60,000 nucleotides of DNA from Apostichopus japonicus (lineage: Eukaryota; Echinodermata; Holothuroidea; Aspidochirotida; Stichopodidae): positions 727,501-787,500 of the forward strand of contig NC_092567.1 in the NCBI RefSeq assembly GCF_037975245.1, read 5' to 3'. Within the stretch, counting starts at the first letter, position 1, and the number at the start of each line of letters is the position of its first letter. The position numbers and the translations under genes were made by a program. A model generated the notes under the pieces. It did not search any database and was not told the DNA's origin. It worked only from the letters and a program-made list of their open reading frames with translations. Shown here piece after piece: positions 58,501-60,000 of the stretch.

Positions 58501-59475
58501 CTAAAACTGTGTCAATACAGGTGCATTAGATATTCTTCAGCAACATGTTTTACTCCTCAAACAAATTTTAAGCTGATCACTGGGAAAGATTATTTGCTAG
58601 TAGTAGCACAAGTAATGTCAAACTCATACTGTTTTGGGTCTTGTTGCTACTTAAACATTTCAAAATAAAATAAAACTGTTAGCAAACTGCTTATCCACTA
58701 GAGAGCCTGTGTAGGAGAATGTGTAAAAGTAAGTTGGCCTGAAGTTACGATCCTAGCAGGATCTTCTTCAAAGGCTAAGAAAAAAAACATGTATTTTTTA
58801 GCCTTTGAAGAAGATCACGCTTAAACTTTTCCTCCAAATTTAATTTTTTTTATGATCTATGATAATTAAGAAGAAAGTGAAGAAATATGATATATTATTT
58901 CTATGACATCATTGGTTCCTTAATGAGTTAATTAAATGAAAACATAACCATTGCCATGAACCACTAACGACCCTCAGGCCAGCTAAGAACAGCCCTCATT
59001 CATTTTACAAGATATTAAGAATTTTAATATTTTTCATCATGAATACAAGTCTAGAGGATTTATCAAGTCTAATATAAAATATTATTACATTGCTTGAATT
59101 TGTAATGTTCTTTTCTATAACATAGTTCTGCAGTTTCCTTCACTTGTGTGGTATGTACGCTACATATATATAGTGTTACTAAGATGTACCAATACAGTGT
59201 AAAAACAACAGTGATTGCTTCCATGATGAAACCATTAACAGATGAAGAACATGGAATTACAGATTGCAATAACTAGGGGACACTACACAGGGATCTTTAG
59301 GCAAACAGGTGCAATTTGTTCTTTGCAATAGCTGCTACTGTGCATCAAGGACAACCTTACCTGAATATCTCCTCTGAAAGTGTCCGAAAGAAAAGTTCCT
59401 GAGATGTTGTTTACGTGGACGTACATTCCATCGATGACCTTCTCCACATAGCCATATTTACTGGGACCAGAAGAC
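13398..59475 (-). CDS. BLTP3: BLTP3-type bridge-like lipid transfer protein (UHRF1BP1/UHRF1BP1L orthologue), 5'-incomplete
   Basis: Sixteen coding exons with AG/GT borders and matching phases give ~4,042 bp (~1,346 codons to the stop). With the ~100 missing N-terminal residues this matches the 1,440-1,464 residues I recall for human BLTP3A/B. Recognisable family blocks, in order: 'YGYVEKVIDGM', 'TPIRLITNQGH', 'LLDDILLVLTDSQLKA', 'LDYYPYH', 'FPNELDFPG', 'VLWLNQF', 'IPSEPEHIRPDQP', 'VWGVEVDQIWAEF', 'HVILNHYQFLFLMRLQ', 'LLRFDSGPS', 'SPDGVFHLEG' and a C-terminal coiled coil. Vertebrate members are rod-shaped proteins with a hydrophobic groove of repeating beta-groove units. They move bulk lipid at contacts with early endosomal/Golgi-derived membranes; SHIP164 works in endosome-to-Golgi traffic with syntaxin-6. 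A long Ser/Pro/acidic linker (exon at 22548-24123) separates the two halves. The start codon and promoter lie past the right edge. Vertebrates have two paralogues; which one this corresponds to cannot be decided, and a single ancestral gene is likely. Intron lengths range from ~0.8 to 8.6 kb and are inflated by repeats. Confidence 0.95.
14256..14490 (-). repeat. 51-bp minisatellite made of exon end plus splice donor (5 copies)
   Basis: On the transcript strand each unit is 'TCTCCTGATGGTGTCTTTCA', CTTAGAAG|GTAAG and CACAATGGACTGCATTG. Exon-end positions 14465, 14414, 14363, 14312 and 14261 are spaced exactly 51 bp. Four keep GAAG|GTAAG; the one at 14363 is GAAA|GTAAG. Unit length is 17 codons and has no in-frame stop, giving the repeating peptide SPDGVFHLEGKSQWTAL. 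ORFs on both strands here (14226-14444 minus, 14252-14710 plus) arise from this periodicity. Confidence 0.93.
14465..14576 (-). CDS. BLTP3: BLTP3 exon O, with tandemly repeated 3' end and donor
   Basis: 112 bp up to the first donor; acceptor ACTCTTCCAG, donor TTAGAAG|GTAAGT; 0-in, 1-out. It encodes 'DNVPPAYPTNADGTDPLPL', 'KIPSLRVFRSPDGVFHLE', matching 'YPTSPGPVPI' and 'SDDGVFYI' in the family. Four more copies of its last ~38 bases plus donor follow in a 51-bp array, so the exon may end at 14465, 14414, 14363, 14312 or 14261 without a frame change. Confidence 0.93.
16001..16026. repeat. (TA)n microsatellite beside an exon donor
   Basis: An uninterrupted TA run 17 bp downstream of the donor of the exon at 16043-16171. 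Confidence 0.9.
16043..16171 (-). CDS. BLTP3: BLTP3 exon N
   Basis: 43 codons, phase 0; acceptor TCTCTCTTAG, donor CTTATT|GTAAGT. It encodes 'ARNIDVDVLQTTITHVSG' and 'LPMPISIWVQESNFKLI', equal to the 'LPMQIEVSNAKITL' block. A (TA)n tract lies right after the donor (16001-16026). Confidence 0.93.
16340..16632. repeat. Degenerate minisatellite, ~12 copies of ACTGGACTGCACTTAA
   Basis: About a dozen copies of a 16-bp core 'CTGGACTGCACTTAAT' separated by 5-15 bp of A-rich spacer, in the intron between exons M and N. The 105-residue minus ORF at 16432 is a by-product. Confidence 0.85.
17462..17601 (-). CDS. BLTP3: BLTP3 exon M
   Basis: 140 bp; acceptor TGACCACAG, donor CTAAAG|GTTAGA; 1-in, 0-out. 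Proline-rich 'EDPPPPVPSAGP' is followed by 'AILLRFDSGPSAEELCETAQ' ERGYVQLK, matching vertebrate 'IYLRLDSGP' and 'NGFLQLKV'. Confidence 0.95.
18048..18195 (+). repeat. Unnamed interspersed repeat, copy 2
   Basis: Full-length-looking copy: A-run, 'ATCATGGAACTTTGCCAAAA', 'GCGGTATAGGCTCCAATTTG', 'TACAGTGTGTTAGGATAATAG', ending 'CGCAAATTCGCGGAAAAAAG' CTCATG. It lies in the intron between exons L and M, antisense to the gene. Confidence 0.8.
18205..18480. repeat. ~140-bp tandem duplication with internal short repeats
   Basis: Two related blocks contain 'CACTAATAACACCTCAATTA', 'ACATACAAGACACTTC' and 'ACAAACACCACAAAGACA'. The array ends ~15 bp from the donor of exon L at 18496. Confidence 0.75.
18496..18646 (-). 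CDS. BLTP3: BLTP3 exon L
   Basis: 151 bp; acceptor TTTTCGTCAG, donor TTCTG|GTAGGT; 0-in, 1-out. It encodes 'ISLVRGRLHDLCAGVLMVG', 'KDLSVKAEVQAVSKKEEG' and 'FNTFMGKFDSG', predicted beta-strand pattern of a C-terminal groove unit. Confidence 0.9.
19353..19519 (+). repeat. Unnamed interspersed repeat, copy 3 (longest)
   Basis: Begins GGGATGAGCCTGGGGTAAAA and ends 'CGCGGAAAAAGCTCATGCC'. The outermost bases (ATGAGC/GCTCAT) form a short inverted pair. It ends 35 bp from the donor of exon K. Confidence 0.8.
19554..19639 (-). CDS. BLTP3: BLTP3 exon K
   Basis: 86 bp; acceptor TTGCTCGCAG, donor AAGAAG|GTAGCA; 1-in, 0-out. It encodes 'FNEEVKEEESGAVDQETDF' then 'SDNPYKLKK', an acidic linker followed by a short structured start. 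Confidence 0.82.
20240..20530 (+). mobile_element. Retroelement remnant with hammerhead-like motif, copy 1
   Basis: Shares 'TAGTGGATAAGCAGTTTGCT' and 'TTTTATTTTATTTTGATTT' with an inverted copy at ~58650-58776. At 20414-20452 it contains a hammerhead-like arrangement: GCCT, CTGAAGA, one extra A, GATC..GATC hairpin, GAAA, T, GTC, AGGC. Penelope-like retroelements are known to carry minimal hammerhead motifs of this kind. No reverse transcriptase is visible. Confidence 0.45.
20565..20624 (-). CDS. BLTP3: BLTP3 exon J (60 bp micro-scale exon)
   Basis: Acceptor TTCCTTTTAG, donor AATG|GTAAGA; 1-in and 1-out, so it could be skipped without breaking the frame. It encodes the polar 'SEFSHSTTTVGQQDQKTQN', part of the disordered linker. 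Assigned from splice signals and phase rather than from family similarity. Confidence 0.75.
20800..21840. repeat. ~62-bp satellite array, about 17 copies
   Basis: Units read 'CATCCATTATATTTGGTTGC', AGCCGATACTAGCCTATACAA, then ATTAATTAATATGCGGTGAGCT or a shorter TGTTAATATGCGGT form. Two unit lengths are interleaved and some multi-unit blocks recur (for example around 21185-21310 and 21370-21490). It fills the intron between exons I and J. Confidence 0.95.
21841..22547. other. Intron remainder, (TATA)n stretches only
   Basis: Contains short ATATATAAAAAACG repeats near 22235-22310. The 86-residue ORF at 21911 shows no recognisable domain. Confidence 0.5.
22548..24123 (-). CDS. BLTP3: BLTP3 exon I, large central exon with Ser/acidic linker
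   Basis: 1,576 bp, 525 codons plus one base; acceptor CCTTTCCAG, donor TTTCG|GTGAGT. It starts 'IIIPSEPEHIRPDQPDRPQE', then 'LTATNCRIGTNLNRPFL', 'DVWGVEVDQIWAEFTGVP' and 'VEPMPIHVWVSFPPK'. Next come 'HALLELASPVHVILNHYQ' and 'FLFLMRLQNSLKELS'. About 280 residues rich in Ser, Glu, Pro and Asp follow, with charged 'SRSRRSTSPSLGRPS' and 'LMKSNSSVSLDELVSKEDL'. The first ~270 residues are family-conserved beta-groove sequence; the rest is predicted disordered linker and likely phosphorylated. The reverse-strand ORFs at 22859 and 23617 are shadows of this exon. Confidence 0.96.
24543..28927. mobile_element. 4.4-kb element with ~30-bp terminal inverted repeats
   Basis: The left end 'CAGTACTGATTTCGCTTAAC' TCCCGTT is repeated exactly in reverse at the right end (28899-28927), followed by A/T-rich divergence (27 identical bases, then one change). 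Flanks on both sides read TATATA, consistent with a 2-6-bp target duplication. Sub-terminal blocks repeat GAAATTCCCCGAT/A (left, ~24618-24650) and ATCGATT/TCAACTTTT (right). No transposase-like ORF is seen, so it is non-autonomous or decayed. It occupies most of the intron between exons H and I. Confidence 0.82.
26428..26796. mobile_element. hAT-type MITE nested in the 4.4-kb element, 8-bp target duplication
   Basis: Ends CAAGGGCGTAGGAA and TTCCTACGCCACTG are inverted repeats with two mismatches; the flanking direct repeat is CTAATTAG at 26420-26427 and 26797-26804. The interior is rich in C/G runs (poly-C at ~26505-26518). It shares 'CTTAGACCCCTCCCCCAGG' with the truncated element at the right window edge. 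Confidence 0.85.
29367..29448. repeat. Two-copy 42-bp tandem duplication
   Basis: 'GTCTATGTAATTTAAGGAAT' GAAACATAGACGACT occurs twice, ~40 bp downstream of the donor of exon H. Confidence 0.85.
29489..29572 (-). CDS. BLTP3: BLTP3 exon H (84 bp)
   Basis: 28 codons, phase 0; acceptor TATATATCAG, donor CCAAAG|GTGAGC. The acidic stretch 'LEEFAAAADDEGEDHTD' leads into 'IRLDALMPK', equal to 'DVRVDGLMLKF' of the family. Confidence 0.92.
30405..30500 (+). repeat. Unnamed interspersed repeat, copy 4
   Basis: Begins GGATGAACCTGGGGTAAGAA, contains 'AGGCTCCAGTTTGCGTATGC' and stops after GATAATAGTTTTTAA. It lies 40 bp downstream of the donor of exon G. Confidence 0.75.
30541..30647 (-). CDS. BLTP3: BLTP3 exon G, abutting a splice-acceptor minisatellite
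   Basis: 107 bp; acceptor CTGTTTCAG|TGCC, donor CTCTG|GTAATT, 1-in and 0-out. It encodes 'VPSPIMFIQCNPLVFYLDF' then 'MTVLWLNQFCFNILQTL', matching 'SPNLYSQLNALQFTVDERSI' LWLNQF of vertebrates. Its acceptor and first ~50 coding bases are the final copy of a ~125-bp array that repeats them about 38 more times upstream. Confidence 0.95.
30590..35405 (-). repeat. ~125-bp minisatellite of ~39 copies carrying exon G's splice acceptor and 5' coding bases
   Basis: On the transcript strand each unit reads TTCTCTTGGAAATGATAAAA, a (CTC)n pyrimidine tract, CTTTCAG|, then exon-G coding bases 'TGCCTTCTCCTATCATGTTC' continuing to TTGAATTTATCC and the stop-generating ATTTAATACC. About 39 units were counted (mean ~124.7 bp); size varies by 3 bp through GGA-repeat number. 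Copies alternate C/A at one coding position (CAATGC versus CAATTC) and CTTTCAG versus CTGTTTCAG. Only the last copy runs into the real exon. Confidence 0.97.
35406..36054. other. Intron segment, nothing recognised
   Basis: Unique-looking sequence between the minisatellite and a TIR element. ORFs of 61 and 98 residues on the plus strand show no domain and no supporting splice context. Confidence 0.5.
36061..36737. mobile_element. 677-bp TIR element with 6-bp target duplication
   Basis: Perfect 13-bp inverted ends CAGGGATGTAAGT / ACTTACATCCCTG, flanked by TAGGTC at 36055-36060 and 36738-36743. Both ends continue into A-runs and a CCGG(A/T) block. Inside, a ~78-bp segment ('CACACTATCGTTATGTTAGG') is duplicated at ~36130-36260. 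There is no ORF of note. The TSD length leaves the superfamily open (hAT-like 5-6 bp or other). Confidence 0.83.
36744..37929. other. Intron segment between exon F and the TIR element
   Basis: No gene or repeat recognised; ORFs at 37049 and 37356 look fortuitous. Confidence 0.5.
37930..38472 (-). CDS. BLTP3: BLTP3 exon F
   Basis: 543 bp; acceptor TTTTCAG, donor CCTG|GTGAGT. It begins 'STRTHWNFFDESFQ', continues through an amphipathic helix ('FKQQYSAARREIDKLQKEV'), a Ser/Lys/Gln-rich linker ('TSSSSKSKTAEVKGHQQS') and ends 'CLPDDVPSIHVEYTSFYFPN' ELDFPG. The end matches 'SLYLPQEMSAVYIEFTEYYY' of the family. Confidence 0.95.
38550..40585. mobile_element. 2.0-kb foldback element with ~375-bp inverted arms and 6-bp target duplication
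   Basis: The left arm (38550 to ~38924) and right arm (~40192 to 40585) are long, near-identical inverted repeats: outer ends TATGAGGCGCCATGTGTGAC and its complement; inner ends GGCAAAGTAGCTGGACGAAT and its complement. The direct repeat ATCATC flanks it at 38544-38549 and 40586-40591. Arms contain many TATATA blocks and an internal echo of the tip (GTGTGACAAAATTATA). The ~1.27-kb centre has no convincing ORF. Long arms resemble the foldback (TU) class described in sea urchins. Confidence 0.88.
41066..41152 (-). CDS. BLTP3: BLTP3 exon E (87 bp)
   Basis: A short exon that is easily missed; acceptor CTCTCAG, donor GTGCAG|GTAATT, phases 1-in and 1-out fitting both neighbours. It encodes 'TPGKRIEGGSMQVSMTGLSL' then 'DYYPYHSA', matching 'GGAMQLSFTQLTIDYYPYH' in vertebrates. 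Confidence 0.93.
41538..41888 (+). mobile_element. TTAA-flanked MITE, copy 1
   Basis: Flanked by TTAA at both ends (41538-41541, 41885-41888). Starts AGGCATTGAAGACTC and ends GCGAGTCTTCACTCCCA; shares 'CTGTACACTAGTGTCTAATT' and other blocks with copies at 50073 and 54086. It is the most diverged of the three. Confidence 0.8.
41889..44064. other. Intron segment, nothing recognised
   Basis: AT-rich intron sequence with a poly-A run near 43403 and the near-palindrome GGAGCTATTACCGGTATTATTGGTAATAGCTCC at ~43531-43563 (described by its arms GGAGCTATTACC and GGTAATAGCTCC). No exon could be recognised. Confidence 0.45.
44067..44415 (+). mobile_element. tRNA-derived SINE, copy 2
   Basis: Head GTGGTCAAGTGGTTATGGCA with A-box-like and degenerate B-box-like (GGCTCAAATCC) motifs; body CTTGGGCAAGGCACTTTATC and CACCCAGGTGTATAAA. 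The tail TTTAAAGTCATGTAAGAGTG and 'AACACTGTAAACCTTC' differs from the tail of copy 1. A poly-G run (44044-44064) precedes it. Confidence 0.85.
44416..47069. other. Intron segment with (TA)n tract
   Basis: A (TA)n run lies at ~46468-46500, followed by a short duplicated block (GTAGATACAGG(T/A)ATATATA ... AAAGACTATTAATACCT). A G-run sits near 45310. No exon recognised; ORFs at 45086, 45240 and 46028 are not supported. Confidence 0.45.
47070..47253 (-). CDS. BLTP3: BLTP3 exon D
   Basis: 61 codons plus one base; acceptor CTCTACAG, donor ACAG|GTGAGC. A polar linker ('QDITNRTNQANRTDTEYQ') leads into 'DVVETSYHFLTKHVDLHLC', equal to 'DVKETSHHLVISHLDLHIC' of vertebrates. Confidence 0.95.
47560..48090 (-). 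repeat. ~65-bp minisatellite carrying decoy copies of exon C's splice donor
   Basis: Seven degenerate units on the transcript strand read CTGCAGAAAGGACAG|GTAATGAATATGCAT..., followed by 'GTGTTAATTGATTGGATGAA'. The real exon end reads GCAGAGAAAGGACAG|GTAATGAATATGCATG, so the array extends the true donor downstream. Some units have GGACAG|GTAATG, others GGACCG|GTAATG. Confidence 0.88.
48083..48277 (-). CDS. BLTP3: BLTP3 exon C
   Basis: 65 codons, phase 0; acceptor ACTTAAAG, donor GGACAG|GTAATG. It encodes 'VRIAIKKRISDCGLVASK', 'LLDDILLVLTDSQLKAVI' and a basic end 'AQSKARAAEKGQ', one of the best conserved family segments. Its donor site is the right-hand member of a repeat array that carries several decoy copies of the same donor. 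Confidence 0.96.
49021..49390 (+). mobile_element. tRNA-derived SINE, copy 3 (best preserved)
   Basis: A-box TGGTCAAGTGG at 49031-49041 and a perfect B-box GGTTCGAGTCC at 49075-49085, then the conserved body (CCTTGGGCAAGGTGCTTATC, CACCCAGGTGTATAAA). The tail TTGTAAAGTCGTGTGAGAAG resembles copy 2. It lies in the intron between exons B and C, antisense to the gene. Confidence 0.9.
49555..49840. repeat. Two-copy ~140-bp tandem duplication with G-rich core
   Basis: 'GAGACCTAAAACATGCAAAA' and 'ATAATCTGCCATGTTTCTTG' TTGGGG occur in both copies; the G-run differs in length between them. Confidence 0.8.
50073..50446 (+). mobile_element. TTAA-flanked MITE, copy 2
   Basis: TTAA at 50073-50076 and 50443-50446; inverted ends AGGCATTGAAGACTTGC and GCGAGTCTTCACACCCCT. 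It lies 82 bp downstream of the donor of exon B. Confidence 0.85.
50528..50734 (-). CDS. BLTP3: BLTP3 exon B
   Basis: 69 codons, phase 0 at both ends; acceptor TCTTCACAG, donor CAT|GTAAGTT. It contains 'ISQLLLQSTTPDWKPANLRA', 'DVITFKQVEWSTVRI' and 'TPIRLITNQGH', matching the conserved 'SQLRIYS...WEHGDLR' and 'VRLITNQ' blocks of the family. Confidence 0.95.
50950..51120. repeat. Degenerate GTTTGTTT/GTTGTTTG tract
   Basis: T/G-only low-complexity stretch just upstream of the exon-B acceptor (on the transcript strand an A/C-rich tract). Confidence 0.8.
51824..53887. mobile_element. 2.06-kb TIR element packed with GTGACTCGCGTGACA motifs
   Basis: Perfect 13-bp inverted ends GGTCAATTCCATG (51824-51836) and CATGGAATTGACC (53875-53887), flanked by ATGT at 51820-51823 and 53888-53891. 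The interior has nine exact and one variant copy of the GTGACTCGCGTGAC(A) motif, and a ~350-bp internal duplication (~52955-53280 versus ~53305-53640). No transposase ORF is visible. Confidence 0.85.
54086..54456 (+). mobile_element. TTAA-flanked MITE, copy 3
   Basis: TTAA at 54086-54089 and 54453-54456; ends AGGCATTGAAGACTCGC and GCGAGTCTTGGCACCCT. A longer direct repeat GTATCTCTGTTA also flanks it (54077-54088, 54463-54474). Confidence 0.85.
54475..57130. other. Intron segment, no exon recognised
   Basis: Contains a (TA/GA) stretch at ~55190-55260, a C-run near 56847, and a CpG-richer stretch (~55480-55960) with two ORFs of 92 and 64 residues that show no recognisable domain. Confidence 0.45.
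57137..57505. repeat. Three-copy tandem repeat, 124-126-bp unit
   Basis: Units start ATAAGCAGTAGACTAGCATA at 57141, 57267 and 57391 and are almost identical. The second unit is 2 bp shorter (GAGCTGTAG versus GAGCTCTGTAG). Confidence 0.95.
57506..58640. other. Intron segment, nothing recognised
   Basis: Low-complexity C-rich run at ~57778-57812; otherwise no repeat or exon could be assigned. Confidence 0.45.
58650..58816 (-). mobile_element. Retroelement remnant with hammerhead-like motif, copy 2, ending in a 19-bp hairpin
   Basis: Inverted relative to copy 1: 'CAAACTGCTTATCCACTAGA', then GGCCTGAAGTTACGATCCTA and GCAGGATCTTCTTCAAAGGC. A perfect 19-bp inverted repeat (58760-58778 with 58798-58816) follows, pairing GATCTTCTTCAAAGGCTAA with its complement around a 19-bp A/T loop. 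The core has changed (GTAA for GAAA), so this copy should not be active. Confidence 0.45.
59361..59475 (-). CDS. BLTP3: BLTP3 exon A (first in window), end of chorein-type N region
   Basis: 38 codons plus one base completing an upstream codon; acceptor TTTTGCAG, donor CAG|GTAAGG. It encodes 'SSGPSKYGYVEKVIDGMYV' followed by 'HVNNISGTFLSDTF', matching the 'YGFAEKVVEGM' segment near residue 105-145 of vertebrate BLTP3. Upstream exons with the start codon are outside the window. Confidence 0.92.
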
Positions 59476-59704
59476 CTGCAAAACAGAAAAGAATACTTCC
59501 ATTCATTAAATGATAAGTCACCAAAACAGATTTTTGAGAATTTATACCTTAAAAGTTACTGGCTTTTGGTGACTGGCACGGTAAAACGAGAGTGCTAAGG
59601 TTGTGGGGAGACAGGTAAGCGATGAACGAAGTAAATATATATATTAGTTTTATTGGGGGGGGAGGGTAAGAGTTTTATGTCATGACTAAGAACATTTCTC
59701 AACA

Positions 59705-60000
59705 TACCCATGCAGAGATGTGCCCAGGATTTCCTGAGTGCCGGGTATACTGATCGCCGTCCTGGGGGAGGGGTCTAAGAGGAGGGGGTGCCCTCTTTGA
59801 GAAATTTTACGATTTTTGAAGGTGCTCAGATGCCAAATGCTGGCATTTGTGTAGCTTTTTAAGCACATACACAAGTACTACTGTAGTTTTGCTAACAATT
59901 TACATTTTGTTATTTTTTTACAGTTTATGTTAAATATATTGTTAAGAATGTCGGGATTTTAGAAGAAAATAGTGCTGGGCGGGATTCACGATTTTTAAGA
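59705..60000. mobile_element. Truncated hAT-type MITE relative at window edge
   Basis: Shares, in inverted orientation, the segment CTGGGGGAGGGGTCTAAG and GGGGGTG with the MITE at 26428-26796. It starts near GAGATGTGCCCAGGAT and its other end is beyond the window, so ends and target duplication cannot be checked. Confidence 0.4.

Overview
This is a eukaryotic, animal-type genomic window: it is AT-rich and dominated by introns, minisatellites and non-autonomous transposons. It holds one long, multi-exon, minus-strand gene and one intronless minus-strand gene. The long gene is an orthologue of the bridge-like lipid transfer proteins BLTP3A/BLTP3B (UHRF1BP1 and UHRF1BP1L/SHIP164). Protein divergence, compact exons, tRNA-derived SINEs and foldback elements suggest a marine deuterostome, most likely an echinoderm; that placement is inference. 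No rRNA, functional tRNA, CRISPR or operon structure is visible.

Layout from left to right: 1-1.5 kb holds diverged repeats and a minisatellite; 1.5-2.46 kb an intact EamA/DMT-type transporter gene (minus). From 2.5 to 13.4 kb the sequence is intergenic, with a hAT-type MITE that has a clean 8-bp target duplication, a SINE, a short GPCR-like ORF and small tandem repeats. From 13.4 to 59.5 kb lie 16 phase-compatible coding exons of the BLTP3 gene, read right to left. They give about 1,346 codons from near the end of the N-terminal chorein region to the stop codon. Only the first ~100 residues and the promoter lie beyond the right edge.

The introns carry most of the interest: a 4.4 kb TIR element with a nested MITE (24.5-28.9 kb), a ~4.8 kb minisatellite (30.6-35.4 kb), a 0.68 kb TIR element (36.1-36.7 kb), a 2.0 kb foldback element (38.55-40.6 kb), three TTAA-flanked MITEs, two more SINEs and a 2.06 kb element filled with one 15-bp motif (51.8-53.9 kb).

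The most unusual observation is that three separate minisatellites in this one gene are built from its own exon/intron boundaries. One has ~39 copies of a 3' splice site plus 5' exon coding sequence. One has five copies of an exon end plus 5' splice site, in a 51-bp unit that keeps the reading frame. One has about seven decoy copies of another 5' splice site. Together they set up possible in-frame protein-length variation and strong splice-site competition in a lipid-transfer protein gene.
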